From: Verrucomicrobiota bacterium
GTDB lineage: Bacteria > Verrucomicrobiota > Verrucomicrobiia > Limisphaerales > UBA9464
Length of the DNA: 64,000 nucleotides
Assembly: GCA_016871615.1 (NCBI GenBank)
Contig: VHCX01000007.1
Coordinates: forward strand, 1 to 64,000
Direction of reading: 5' to 3'
Shown here: positions 47,267 through 57,349 of the stretch, piece after piece
Position numbering within the stretch: the first letter of the stretch is position 1
Layout of the letters: each line of letters begins with the position of its first letter
Made by a program: the position numbers and the translations under genes
The notes under the pieces: generated by a model
Told to the model about the DNA's origin: nothing
What the model saw: the letters and a program-made list of their open reading frames with translations, nothing else
Database searches by the model: none

Positions 47267-49287
47267 GGGATGGCGGCGATGGGACGCGGGGTTCCGGCGT
47301 CGCGGGTGCGCAGGTGCTCGTGGATGGCCCGGGCCACGGGCCCGCAGGTGCGCCCCCCGGAGGCGCCGCTCTCGACCATCACCACCACCGCGTACCTCGG
47401 GGACTCGAAGGGCGCGAAGCTGGCGAACCACGTGACCTTGTCCTTGATCCCGTTGCCCTTGATCTCGGCGGTGCCCGTCTTGCCGCACACGGCGTAGTCG
47501 GCGACCCGGGCCGAGGTGCCCGTGCCCTCGGGGTCCAGCACGTCGTCGCGCATGGCGGCCCGGATGCGGGCGAGGTGCTCGGGCCGCGCCTCGAGCCGGC
47601 TGCGCACCTGTCCGGGCCGCACGGCGTACGCCGTCTCGTCGCTCAGGGGATCCCCCGACTCGAGGCGGTCCACCAGGCGCGGGTAGTGGACCGTGCCCCC
47701 GTTGGCGACGGCGGCGACCATCACGGCCAGTTGCAGCGGGGTGACGGTGACCTCCTGGCCGATGCTGAAGTTCGCCAGCCGGCCCAGGGGCCAGCGCCCG
47801 GACCGCGCCTCGGCGGGCTCGGGCATCCACCCGGAGCGCTCCTCGCTTGCCCGGAACTGGATGCGCGTCTGCTCGCCGAAGTGGAACCGGTGGGCCGTCG
47901 ACAGCAACCGCTCGTACCCGGCCTCGAGGCCCTGCTCGATGAAGTAGGCGTTGGAGGAGCGGATGAAGGCGCGACGGAAGTCGTAGGGCCCCGGTGGCGC
48001 GAGGTCCTCGATGCGGATGTTGCCGCGCTGGAACAGCCCCTTGCCGGGCTTGGCGGGGTTGGGTTCGACCACCATCACCCGGTCGGGATCGAGCCCGTTC
48101 TCGAGTGCCGCCAGCGCGGTGACGATCTTGAAGGTGGATCCCGGGGAGTAGGCCCCGTCGGTCACCCGGTTCATGAGCGGCGTGCGCTTGGGCACGTCAT
48201 AGAAGTCGGTCCAGCGCGCGCGGGTGATGCCGTCGATCCATTCGCCCGGGTCGAAGCTCGGGGCGCTGGCCATCGCCAGCACGTCGCCGTTCCGCACGTC
48301 CAGCACCACCACCGCTCCGCGCTCCTCGCCGCTCACGGCCGCCAGGGCCGCCTCGGCGGCCTTCTGGACCCCGAGGTCGAGCGTCGTGACGAGGTTCTGT
48401 CCGGGCACCGGCGGCGAGGTGACCGTCTCGCCCACGCGGTAGCCGTAGCTGTTGACCAGGAGGCTCTTCGAGCCGGAGGTGCCCCGGAGGGCTGCGTCGA
48501 AGGCGGCCTCCAGGCCGGCCGCGCCCCGGTAATCCCGGAGGCGGTAGTCGAACGAATCCCCCTCGTCGTCCGTGAAGTCGTCGGCCCGCACGAGGTAGCC
48601 CAGCGCGTGGGCCGCCAGCGCCCCGTGCGGGTAGTGGCGCGTGGCCTGCAGCTCGACGCTGACCCCGTGGATGGACCACGACTGCTCCGTCAGCAGGGCC
48701 ACCTGCTGCGGTGTCAGCTTCCGGAGGACCGCCAGCGGCAGCGCCCGGGAGTTGGCCCAGTGCCGGTGCAGCTCGGACTCGGTGAGGGTCAGCGGCAGGC
48801 CGACCTTCGCGGCCACCCGGGCCACGACGTTGCTCACGACCTGGTAGCGGGCCTGGCGCCAGAGCAGGGCGTTCTCCTCCGGCCGGATCAGCAGGCGCGG
48901 CGGCTCACGGCGGAACTTGCCCACGACCCGGGCCCAGAAACCGGGCGTGGGCGTGTTGGTGCCGCCCCGCGCGGCCAGGATCTCCCGGCGGAGCCGGCCG
49001 TGTTCCCGTCCGAAGTCCCGGCTCAGGGCCTCGAGATAGACGTCCAGACGATACCTCGGGGCGTTGCCCACGAGTTCCCGCCCGTCCCGGTCGAGGATTC
49101 GCCCCCGCAGGGCCGGCACGCGCACCGACTGGAAGCTCTGGGTCTGCAGGGACTGCTCGAAGCGACGATGCCCGAGGATCTGCACCTTGAGCAGGCCGGC
49201 CAGCAGCAGCAGCAGGCCGCCCGCCACCACCGCCGCGATCCATCGCAGCGGGCGCTCGGCCTGGTTGAACTGGTCGAAGACGAGCAT
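47263..49287 (-). CDS. mrdA: Penicillin-binding protein 2
   Basis: RGRILDRDGRELVGNAPRYRLDV; YSPGSTFKIVTALAALE (SxxK); SSN; VCGKTGTAE (KTG). Confidence 0.93.
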   Translation of the reverse strand: MLVFDQFNQAERPLRWIAAVVAGGLLLLLAGLLKVQILGHRRFEQSLQTQSFQSVRVPALRGRILDRDGRELVGNAPRYRLDVYLEALSRDFGREHGRLRREILAARGGTNTPTPGFWARVVGKFRREPPRLLIRPEENALLWRQARYQVVSNVVARVAAKVGLPLTLTESELHRHWANSRALPLAVLRKLTPQQVALLTEQSWSIHGVSVELQATRHYPHGALAAHALGYLVRADDFTDDEGDSFDYRLRDYRGAAGLEAAFDAALRGTSGSKSLLVNSYGYRVGETVTSPPVPGQNLVTTLDLGVQKAAEAALAAVSGEERGAVVVLDVRNGDVLAMASAPSFDPGEWIDGITRARWTDFYDVPKRTPLMNRVTDGAYSPGSTFKIVTALAALENGLDPDRVMVVEPNPAKPGKGLFQRGNIRIEDLAPPGPYDFRRAFIRSSNAYFIEQGLEAGYERLLSTAHRFHFGEQTRIQFRASEERSGWMPEPAEARSGRWPLGRLANFSIGQEVTVTPLQLAVMVAAVANGGTVHYPRLVDRLESGDPLSDETAYAVRPGQVRSRLEARPEHLARIRAAMRDDVLDPEGTGTSARVADYAVCGKTGTAEIKGNGIKDKVTWFASFAPFESPRYAVVVMVESGASGGRTCGPVARAIHEHLRTRDAGTPRPIAAIP

Positions 49288-49290
49288 GTC

Positions 49291-49854
49291 TCAGCGGGGG
49301 CGGAACTGCCGGCCCCGGACCGTCTCGCGGTCGGGGCGGAAGCTGGTGGAGGCCAGCGGGCGGTAGTCGAAGGCCCGGTGGAGGAGGTCGAAGAGCGCGA
49401 ACACCGCGGGGCAGGCCAGGCCGTTGACCAGGCCCAGCCCGAGGAGCTGCAGCACCGTGAAGGCCCCGGTCACCGGTTCGGCCCGTGTCAGGGCCAGGGT
49501 GGCCAGCGTCAGGAGCGGCACGCCCACGCCGGCGCCGAGGCCGATCCAGAACTGGGCGAAGCGCTGGTCGCGCAGGATGAGGTGGCGTTGGAGGTGCAGC
49601 GTGAGGGCCAGCAGGAACGGGCCCGGGATCCCGGAGCCGAGGGGGGCGCTCGACAGCGCATCGGAAAGCAGCCCGCCGAGCAGGGCCAGGCCGAACGCCG
49701 CTCCGGGGCCCTGGGTGAGCGCGGCGTAGCAGACCAGCGAGGGCCCGAGCGCGACGGGCACGGACATCCATTCCCGAAGGGCGGCGAATTGGGTCTGGGC
49801 GAAGGCCGAGAGCCAGACCGCCAGCGCCAGGAAGAGCAGGGTGGAGCGGTTCAT
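49291..49854 (-). CDS. mreD: Rod shape-determining protein MreD
   Basis: Small polytopic protein between mreC and PBP2; GLALLGGLLSDALSSAPLGSG. Confidence 0.8.
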   Translation of the reverse strand: MNRSTLLFLALAVWLSAFAQTQFAALREWMSVPVALGPSLVCYAALTQGPGAAFGLALLGGLLSDALSSAPLGSGIPGPFLLALTLHLQRHLILRDQRFAQFWIGLGAGVGVPLLTLATLALTRAEPVTGAFTVLQLLGLGLVNGLACPAVFALFDLLHRAFDYRPLASTSFRPDRETVRGRQFRPR

Positions 49855-50657
49855 GGTTGCAGCACCCAGACCTCCTCGAGGCGGTTCAGTTGGGCCGTGA
49901 GCCGGACCCGCGCCGTGGTGAACACGTTGCCGGCGTCGTTGCGCGTGTCGACGATGGTCCCGACCGGGAGACCCGCCGGGAAGACCCCGCCCAACCCGCT
50001 GGTCGTGACGGTCTGGCCGGCCATGATGGCCGGGCAGTTCTGCATGAGGGTCAGTTCCACCAGCCCGCCGTCGCCCGACAGGGTCTGGCCCGGCTTGATG
50101 ATGCCGAGGTCCCGGGTCTCGTGGACGACGACCGACACCCCGCACTCGGCATCCCCCACCAGGGCCACGCGGGAATGGGTGAGCCCGGCCTGGCTGACCC
50201 GGCCCACGAGGCCGGTCCCGCTGACGACCACCTGGTCGGCGGCAAGTCCGTCGCGCGAGCCGAGGTTGATCTGCAGGGTGCGCCACCAGGTCGTGGGTTC
50301 ACGGCCCACCACCCGGGCCAGGCGGGGTCTCCAGGGCCCACGCGGGGCCGCTCCGATGGCCGCCCGCAGGCGCTGGTTCTCGGCCAGCAGGTCGGTCGCC
50401 TGCAGCGCGGCCGCGCGGAGTTCGGCGTTCTCGCGCTCCAGGCGGAGCAGGTTGTCAACGAGGGTCGAGCGCGGCAGCGCCTGGTAGGCGGCCCGGTCGA
50501 CCACCGAGTTGGCCGCGGCCCGGAGGCCGAAGAGCGGCAGGAAGGCCGCACCGATGGCCGACTTGACGCGGGCCTCGAGGGGCTCAGGCAGATTAAGCAG
50601 GCCCAGCGTGAGGAGTCCCACGCCGAGGATCGCCAGATGATGGGTGCGCTTCAGCAC
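49851..50657 (-). CDS. mreC: Rod shape-determining protein MreC
   Basis: GTG start; coiled-coil LLRLERENAELRAAALQATDLLAENQRLRAAIG; ARVVGREPTTWWRTLQINLGSRDGLAADQVVVSGTGLVGRV. Confidence 0.9.
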   Translation of the reverse strand: MLKRTHHLAILGVGLLTLGLLNLPEPLEARVKSAIGAAFLPLFGLRAAANSVVDRAAYQALPRSTLVDNLLRLERENAELRAAALQATDLLAENQRLRAAIGAAPRGPWRPRLARVVGREPTTWWRTLQINLGSRDGLAADQVVVSGTGLVGRVSQAGLTHSRVALVGDAECGVSVVVHETRDLGIIKPGQTLSGDGGLVELTLMQNCPAIMAGQTVTTSGLGGVFPAGLPVGTIVDTRNDAGNVFTTARVRLTAQLNRLEEVWVLQP

Positions 50658-50695
50658 GTTCGTTCCGAGTGTCGGACGAACGCACCCCGGGGAGT

Positions 50696-51724
50696 TCAGG
50701 TCGACGTGGAGGAAGCGACTCTGCGGAGGAAGGAGAGTTCCTGCAGCACGCGGCCGGTGCCGGTGGCCACGGCGCTGAGCGGATCGTCGGCGATGTGGAC
50801 CGGCAAGCCAGTCTCCTGCGCGACCAGCCGGTCGATGTTGCGCAACAGCGCGCCACCTCCGGCCATCATGATGCCCCGGTCCACCAGGTCGGCGGACAAC
50901 TCCGGCGGGCACCGTTCCAGCGTGATGCGGACGGACTCCAAAATGCTCGAGAGCGGTTCTTGCAGGGCGGCCCTGATTTCTTCGGACCGGATGACGACCG
51001 TCTTGGGCAGGCCCGCGCTCAGGTCGCGGCCCTTCACCTCCATGGTCAGTTCCTGGTCCAGCGGAAACGCCGACCCGACACGGATCTTGATCTCCTCGGC
51101 GGTACGTTCGCCGATCATTAAATTGTGCGCGCGCTTCATGTGCGCGACGATCGTCTCGTCGAACTCGTCGCCGCCCACGCGGACGCTGCGGCTGAAGACG
51201 ATGCCCGCCAGCGAGATGATCGCGATCTCGCAGGTGCCACCGCCGATGTCGACGATCATGTTGCCCGACGGCTCATGCACGGGCAGGCCCACCCCGATGG
51301 CCGAGGCCATGGGTTGCTCGATGAGGTACACCTCGCGGGCGCCAGCGTGGGTGGCCGAATCCTTCACGGCCCGCTTCTCGACCTCGGTGATGCCGGAGGG
51401 AACGGCGACGACCACCCGCGGCATGATGAGCTTGCGGTGGTGCACCTTCTGGATGAAGTGCCTCAGCATCGCCTCGGTGATCTCGAAGTCGGCGATGACG
51501 CCGTCCTTCATCGGCCGGATGGCCACGATGTTGCCGGGGGTGCGCCCCAGCATCCGCTTGGCCTCCTCGCCGACCGCCAGCACGTTGGTGGTGCCTGCCT
51601 GGATCGCGACGACGGAGGGTTCGCGTAGGACGATGCCCTGGTCCCTGACGTAGACGAGGGAGTTGGCGGTTCCCAGGTCGATCCCGATATCGTTCGAGAA
51701 GAGACCTTTGATCTGGGCTAGCAT
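50696..51724 (-). CDS. mreB: Rod shape-determining protein MreB
   Basis: [67 protein letters not shown]. Confidence 0.97.
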   Translation of the reverse strand: MLAQIKGLFSNDIGIDLGTANSLVYVRDQGIVLREPSVVAIQAGTTNVLAVGEEAKRMLGRTPGNIVAIRPMKDGVIADFEITEAMLRHFIQKVHHRKLIMPRVVVAVPSGITEVEKRAVKDSATHAGAREVYLIEQPMASAIGVGLPVHEPSGNMIVDIGGGTCEIAIISLAGIVFSRSVRVGGDEFDETIVAHMKRAHNLMIGERTAEEIKIRVGSAFPLDQELTMEVKGRDLSAGLPKTVVIRSEEIRAALQEPLSSILESVRITLERCPPELSADLVDRGIMMAGGGALLRNIDRLVAQETGLPVHIADDPLSAVATGTGRVLQELSFLRRVASSTST

Positions 51725-51885
51725 GGGAGATTCCGTGGTGCCGACCCCTCAACGTGGGTGGACGCCCTGTGCCGGGTCAAGGGAAATGATCCTGCGGGAA
51801 AGTGATCCAAATGATCCTGCGATGCGCGCGCGAACCGTGTTCGGGCAGGCGCTTCGGGACGGGGCCTGGGCAGGGTAGCGGGCGG

Positions 51886-51915
51886 CGGTGCTTCGGCCGG
51901 CGGTGCCTCGGCCGG
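51886..51915. repeat. 15-bp tandem repeat (cggtgcYtcggccgg)
   Basis: Copies 51886..51900 and 51901..51915, with a partial third copy following. Confidence 0.8.
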
Positions 51916-52050
51916 TGGTGCCTGTCTGGGGGCGGGTCGGTGGCAGGCGGGTCGCAGGGGAGCGGTGCCTTCGGAGCCGCATCGTCAGGAAGTGGACCGT
52001 GCCCAATGGCGTCGCCGGGGGTTGAACCGCCGGAAGTTTGGACGGTGTGG

Positions 52051-52212
52051 TCAACGGCCCTCGGTCATGGCCGCCGGGAGGCCGGTCTCCCACGACTTGG
52101 GCGTGTTCCAGGGGCGGCCGATCAGCTCGTCCTCGGTCCGGCAACCGGAGAGTGCCCAGACGATCATGCCGACGAGGAGCGGGGCCTTGAGGCGGGGCGA
52201 CCAGGAATTCAT
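52051..52212 (-). CDS. Small lipoprotein (53 aa), absent from the ORF track
   Basis: MNSWSPRLKAPLLVGMIVWALSGCRTEDELIGRPWNTPKSWETGLPAAMTEGR*; lipobox LSGC; ATG 6 nt after the stop of the upstream gene. Confidence 0.7.
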   Translation of the reverse strand: MNSWSPRLKAPLLVGMIVWALSGCRTEDELIGRPWNTPKSWETGLPAAMTEGR

Positions 52213-52218
52213 GGACGA

Positions 52219-52971
52219 TCAGTAAAGCACCTGGTCACCCGCCGCAACCGCCACATCGCCCTGTTTCCACGCCGGCAGCACGTTGGCCACGCTGCGGTTG
52301 GACTCCACCGAGACGATCTTGACCTTGCCGACGAGCTTGTCGCCCCGGCGCACCATCAGGAGGCCGCCCTCAAGGGCGCCCTGCTGGGAACCGACGTTGA
52401 GGATCACGAACTCCCACTTGGGATCCACGGCCACCACCGCGCCCTTGAGGCCGGGCATGGCCACGACGCGGTTCTCGTCCTCGTACTTGGAGAGCTTGTT
52501 CTTCAGCGACGCCACGTTGCGCTGCAGGATGGACTTCTCGTCGGCGAGCACGCCGGTCAGCTCCTTCGCGGCCTTGAGGTCAGCCTTCATGGCCAGGATC
52601 TGGTCGGGCTTCATGCCCGTGCCGCTCCACTGGGCGAGCTGCTCCTGCGCGGAGTTCTTTTCGGCGAGCGTCTTGTTGTAGTCGGCGAAGTACTTGTCGG
52701 CGCGGGCACGCTGGGTCTTGGCCGTCTCGGTGGCCGCCTCGAGTTCCTTCTGGGCGGTCGCCAGTTCGGCCGTCTTCTTCTCGGCGCTCGCGGTGGCCGC
52801 CTTGGCCTTCTTCTCGGCCTCGGCCTTGGCCGCCTCGGAGGCCGTCAGGTTGGACTGGAGCCCGTCACGCTCCTGGATGAGCCCCTCGATCTTCGGCTTG
52901 GTGACGGTGAAGCTCAGCGCAAGGCTGCCGATGGCGGCCAGAATGGCCAGGATGAGGGCGACGCGGTACAT
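52219..52971 (-). CDS. Membrane-anchored coiled-coil protein of unknown function
   Basis: N-terminal TM plus long Ala/Lys/Glu coiled coil; C-terminal beta-rich domain (AVVAVDPKWEFVILNVGSQQGALEGGLLMVRRGDKLVGKVKIVSVES). Confidence 0.75.
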   Translation of the reverse strand: MYRVALILAILAAIGSLALSFTVTKPKIEGLIQERDGLQSNLTASEAAKAEAEKKAKAATASAEKKTAELATAQKELEAATETAKTQRARADKYFADYNKTLAEKNSAQEQLAQWSGTGMKPDQILAMKADLKAAKELTGVLADEKSILQRNVASLKNKLSKYEDENRVVAMPGLKGAVVAVDPKWEFVILNVGSQQGALEGGLLMVRRGDKLVGKVKIVSVESNRSVANVLPAWKQGDVAVAAGDQVLY

Positions 52972-53293
52972 GTGAGAAAGTTGTTCGCGCGGACACTAGG
53001 TCGGTGCCCGGAAACCTGTCAACGGCCGCCGGTTCCGGCCCCTCGGAATTTTTGGCGGCCATTCCCCTGCGGCCTTCGGCAGGATGCCTGCTGAAAGGAG
53101 GCCATAGGACCCCTTGGCCGTGCGCCAGAGCCCACGGTTGCCCGTTGGTGCCCCTCAACCCGGCAAAAAACCCCTTCCCCGCAAGAAAATCGCAAGGAAA
53201 ACGCTTGCATTGCCGGCGTTTGATGATTTTTGTCGGGGTCTGTCCTCCTTTCGTCAACCCTTGTCGAAGGGGGGGGTTTCAAACCACCAACCT

Positions 53294-56200
53294 ATGTCGA
53301 ACCAAATCTATCGCCACTTCCGGGGTACAATGCTCCGGAGCGCCATCACCGTCGGGCTCGGGTCCCAGTTGATCCAGGTACCTGCACTTTGGGCCCAGGA
53401 CGCGTCTTCGGAGACGAAATCCCTCGAGTCAACGGTCATCACCGGATCGCTGCTCACCGGCGCCGAGGCGGAGGGGTCGTTGTCCGTCACCGCCATCGAC
53501 ATGGCCTCGCCGGTCAATGGCGGTTTCGTCAACCTGAGCGACGTGTTCCGCCTGAAGCTGCCCCAGATGGGCGGCACTGGAAACTCCAACGAAGGCTTCG
53601 GCAACGGCGGGTCCGGCCAGTCCTTCGTGGGCCTGCGCGGTCTGCCGGGCAACGCCACCCTGCTGCTGGTCGACGGACGTCGGACCTCGACCTCCGACCT
53701 CAACATGATTCCGCAGGCCGCCATCGAAAGCATCGAGGTGCTCAATGACGGCGCGGGCGCGATCTACGGCACCGATGCGGTCGCGGGCGTGGTGAACATC
53801 AAGCTCAAGAAGAACTTCCAGGGCACCGAGTTCCGCGCGTTCTACGGCAACACGATGGACAAGGACATCTCGCAGCGCCGGTTCCAGGTCAACTTCGGGA
53901 CGTCCAACGAGAAGACCCGTGCGTTTTTCTCCGCCGAGTACAATTCGGCCAACGATCTCTTGAGCATCGACCGCGAACGCAGTTTCCCGGCCGGCAGCAA
54001 CGTGTCGGGCACCTCAAACCCCGGCCTCTTCTTCAACCGCCGCAGCTTCGGCACCCATTCGGTGACGGACGCCTCGGGCAACAGCATCAACGTGGCCAAC
54101 GGCATCGCTCTGCGCTGGACCCCCGCGTTCAAGAACACCCGCGGCCTGACCAACGCGTCGCAGGTTCCGAAATTCACCGGCCCGGTGCCAGCGTCGGTCA
54201 CCGTCGGTGGGCTCCAGTTCCCGATCGTCGTCGCGGGCAACTCCTTCGATCCCAGTGCCTTCGTCGACACCTCCAAGGCCACGGCCGCCTCCCAGGTGAC
54301 CGCTGCCCGCACGGCGGCCGAGGCGGCGCTCCGCGCGATCTTGCCGGCCGACGCCCAGCTGCGCTACGGCGGCAACGAGAGCCTCGTCCCGGGCACCAGT
54401 GCCGGCTTCCCGTACGGCTACTACACGACGGCCTACCGCCCGCATGACCGTTACGGTTTCAACACCTCAGTGGCCCACCAGCTCTTCGGCGAGCACCTCG
54501 AGGCGTTCGCCGACGCCTACTACATGAGCAACAAGTCGTCCTACACGCTGGCCCCGGGCCCGCTCGGCGGCTACACCATGTCCTCGGGCAACTACTGGTG
54601 GCAGCAGGTGTTCCCGGGTACTCCGGCGACCGACAAGTTCAACATCACCTACCGGCCGGTCGAGAATGGTCCGCGGGTGTACAACGACCTGTACCAGAGC
54701 ATCCACACGGTGGCCGGCCTGCGCGGCCGCATCGGGGAGACCACCTGGAACTGGGAGACGGCCTTCCTGTATGACCGGACGCAGAACGACACGGTGATCA
54801 CCGGCGGTGTCCTGACCAGCAAGTACCAGACGGCCTTGGATTCTGTGGCGGCCGCCACGGCGTTCAATCCCTTCGGCTACACGCCGATCAATGGGACCTC
54901 GGCCGTCAACGGGTCTGGCGTGCTGAATTCCTTCAAGGGTTCGGCCACCCAGGAAAATGCCTACATCACCCAGCAGTTCGATGGACTGGTTCGTGGCGAA
55001 GTGTTCGACCTGCCCGGTGGCGCGATCCAGGCGTCGCTTGGCGCCCAGACCCGGCGTGACTCGCTCGACATCGCGCCCGACTTTGCCCTCCAGAACGGGT
55101 CGGTGGCGCCGTTCAACACCGCCGTCAAGTGGGCCGCCGGTCGGCAGACCGACGCCGTGTACGGCGAGGTGCAGGTGCCGATCTTCGGCAACGACCTAAA
55201 GTTCACCGGCATGGATTCGTTCACGGTCGGCACAGCCGTGCGCTACGAGGAGTTTTCCGACGTGGGTGACACCGGAGCGAAGCCCCGCGTGAATTTCCGC
55301 TGGCAGCCCATCGAGAAGCAGGTGGTCATCCGCGGGTCGTGGGGTCAGGGCTTCATCGCCCCGTCCCTCGCCTCGATCTACCGCCCGGCCGGCGGTCAGG
55401 ACTTCCCCGAGGTCTACAACCCGATCACCCAGATCCGCACGCAGCCGCAAAACGGTGTGCTGGCGGTCAACAACCCGAACCTGCGCCCCGAGGAGGCCGA
55501 CACGTACCTGATCGGTGCCAAGTTCTCCCCGAACTTCCTCAAGGGATTCACCGTGGGTCTGGACTATTACAAGATCACCCAGACGGGCATCCCGTTCGCC
55601 AGCGAGCAGTACATCGTCAACCAGTGGGCGCTCAATGGCGGGGCGGGCAACGCCAAGAATCCCTACAGCGCCACGGCGACCCCGAGCGCGGCCAACCCGC
55701 TGGGCGCTCAGGTCGCGATCGACCCGACCACGGGTGACATCGACCAGATCCGCAACGTGGGCCCGATCAACACGGGTGTGCGTTCGACCGACGGTCTGGA
55801 CCTGTCCATGACCCAGGAGATCGAGACCTCGTTCGGCAAGTTCTTCCTCGCGGGCAACGCCACCAAGGTGCTGTCCATGAGCATGGAGAACTTCCCCGGG
55901 TCGCCCGCGATCGACTACCTCGGAGGTTTCTGGGCCTCGGGCGCTGCCATGGGCGACCTTGGATTCCCCGAATACCGTGCCACGGCATCGGTCGCCTGGG
56001 AGTTCGAGCGCTACTACGCCGCCATCGCCTGGAACTACACTTCGGGCTATCGTGAAGACCAGAGCGGTCAGAACTACGAGACCATCCAAGGCAATCCTCC
56101 GGACATCCGTGCCGGCCGCGACTACAACACCATCGACCTGCGCACCCGCTACACCATCCCGAAGGTGGAGGCCGACCTGAGCTTCGGCATCAACAACCTC

Positions 56201-56311
56201 TTCGACGAGCGCCCGCCGGCCATCTTCTCGGCCTTCGAGAGCAATGTCGACCGCCAGTTCGCCGACCTCCGCGGCCGCTTCTACTACCTCGAGCTGAGCA
56301 AGAAGTTCTGA
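53294..56311 (+). CDS. TonB-dependent outer membrane receptor
   Basis: Plug domain GLRGLPGNATLLLVDGRRTSTSDLNMIPQAAIESIEVLNDGAGAIYGTDAVAGVVNIKLKK; C-terminal NNLFDERPP...RGRFYYLELSKKF. Confidence 0.93.
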   Translation: MSNQIYRHFRGTMLRSAITVGLGSQLIQVPALWAQDASSETKSLESTVITGSLLTGAEAEGSLSVTAIDMASPVNGGFVNLSDVFRLKLPQMGGTGNSNEGFGNGGSGQSFVGLRGLPGNATLLLVDGRRTSTSDLNMIPQAAIESIEVLNDGAGAIYGTDAVAGVVNIKLKKNFQGTEFRAFYGNTMDKDISQRRFQVNFGTSNEKTRAFFSAEYNSANDLLSIDRERSFPAGSNVSGTSNPGLFFNRRSFGTHSVTDASGNSINVANGIALRWTPAFKNTRGLTNASQVPKFTGPVPASVTVGGLQFPIVVAGNSFDPSAFVDTSKATAASQVTAARTAAEAALRAILPADAQLRYGGNESLVPGTSAGFPYGYYTTAYRPHDRYGFNTSVAHQLFGEHLEAFADAYYMSNKSSYTLAPGPLGGYTMSSGNYWWQQVFPGTPATDKFNITYRPVENGPRVYNDLYQSIHTVAGLRGRIGETTWNWETAFLYDRTQNDTVITGGVLTSKYQTALDSVAAATAFNPFGYTPINGTSAVNGSGVLNSFKGSATQENAYITQQFDGLVRGEVFDLPGGAIQASLGAQTRRDSLDIAPDFALQNGSVAPFNTAVKWAAGRQTDAVYGEVQVPIFGNDLKFTGMDSFTVGTAVRYEEFSDVGDTGAKPRVNFRWQPIEKQVVIRGSWGQGFIAPSLASIYRPAGGQDFPEVYNPITQIRTQPQNGVLAVNNPNLRPEEADTYLIGAKFSPNFLKGFTVGLDYYKITQTGIPFASEQYIVNQWALNGGAGNAKNPYSATATPSAANPLGAQVAIDPTTGDIDQIRNVGPINTGVRSTDGLDLSMTQEIETSFGKFFLAGNATKVLSMSMENFPGSPAIDYLGGFWASGAAMGDLGFPEYRATASVAWEFERYYAAIAWNYTSGYREDQSGQNYETIQGNPPDIRAGRDYNTIDLRTRYTIPKVEADLSFGINNLFDERPPAIFSAFESNVDRQFADLRGRFYYLELSKKF

Positions 56312-56347
56312 GGTGTTCCGGGCCGCTCGTCCGGTCCGCATTTCGAC

Positions 56348-56379
56348 AAGGCCGGCCTCGTGAAGGGGCCGGCCTTTTT
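56348..56379 (+). terminator. Rho-independent terminator after TonB-dependent receptor
   Basis: AAGGCCGGCC-tcgtgaagg-GGCCGGCCTTTTT. Confidence 0.88.
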
Positions 56380-56412
56380 GCGGGTGCGTCCGGCCGGAGG
56401 CATCGCCGGGAA

Positions 56413-56481
56413 GGGGACAGGCTCCAATGAGGGGAGAGGCTTCTTTGGGTTTGTCTTGGGTCGGCGCCGAGGGACAGGCTC
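56413..56481 (-). repeat. Two copies of dispersed repeat GGGGACAGGCTC (inverse of GAGCCTGTCCCC)
   Basis: ggggacaggctc at 56413..56424 and gggacaggctc at 56471..56481. Confidence 0.85.
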
Positions 56482-56559
56482 GCCGGGTGGCCGGCGGTGC
56501 GGCTCCACCCCGCGTTTCCGAGGCTTGAACGCAGGCCGGTGGACCCGGAGATTGTCGCC

Positions 56560-57240
56560 ATGCACTGGAGTCCCCGCGACCTGGCCCGCCACATCGACCA
56601 CACGCTCCTCAAGCCCGAGGCCCGCGCCGCCGACATCGCCCGGCTTTGCGCCGAGGCGCTGGAGCACCGGTTCTGGAGCGTCTGCGTCCACGGCAGCCGG
56701 GTGGCCCAGGCGGCGGCGCTGCTCGAGGGCTCCGAGGTCCAGGTGGCGGCGGTGGTGGGATTCCCCCTGGGTGCCATGGATGGCGACGCCAAGCGCTACG
56801 AGACCGAGGTGGCCATCGACCTCGGGGCCCAGGAGATCGACATGGTCCTGAACATCGGCCGGCTCAAGGACGGCGACGACCGGGCCGTGTTCCGCGAGAT
56901 CCGCGATGTCGTGGAGGCGGCCCAGGGCATCTGGGTGAAGGTGATCCTCGAGACCTGCCTGCTCACCGACGACGAGAAGCTCCGCGCCTGTTCGCTCGCC
57001 GTCGAGGCCGGGGCGAGGTTCGTGAAGACCTCCACGGGCTTCGGCTCCGGAGGGGCCACCGTGGAGGACCTCCGACTCATGCGTCAGGCCGTCGGCCCGT
57101 CGCTGGGCGTCAAGGCCAGCGGGGGCATCCGCGACACCGCCACCGCGCTGGCCATGCTGGAGGCCGGGGCCAACCGCCTGGGCACCAGCGCCGGCGTGGC
57201 CATCGTGACGGGCCATGCGGCCGCCGCGGCGGCCTACTGA
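56560..57240 (+). CDS. deoC: Deoxyribose-phosphate aldolase
   Basis: [73 protein letters not shown]. Confidence 0.96.
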   Translation: MHWSPRDLARHIDHTLLKPEARAADIARLCAEALEHRFWSVCVHGSRVAQAAALLEGSEVQVAAVVGFPLGAMDGDAKRYETEVAIDLGAQEIDMVLNIGRLKDGDDRAVFREIRDVVEAAQGIWVKVILETCLLTDDEKLRACSLAVEAGARFVKTSTGFGSGGATVEDLRLMRQAVGPSLGVKASGGIRDTATALAMLEAGANRLGTSAGVAIVTGHAAAAAAY

Positions 57241-57349
57241 GCCAAGACCGGTCCCGGAGCCGAACCGTCGGCGTCGGGAACTCCGGTGGGTCGGCGCGGG
57301 GCGGCTGGGAGGACGCTGGTGCCGGCGGTCGGGTTGGCGGTCGGGCGCC

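Noticed and set aside
47314-50487. 1057-aa plus-strand ORF
   Set aside because: Antisense to PBP2-mreD-mreC; shadow ORF.
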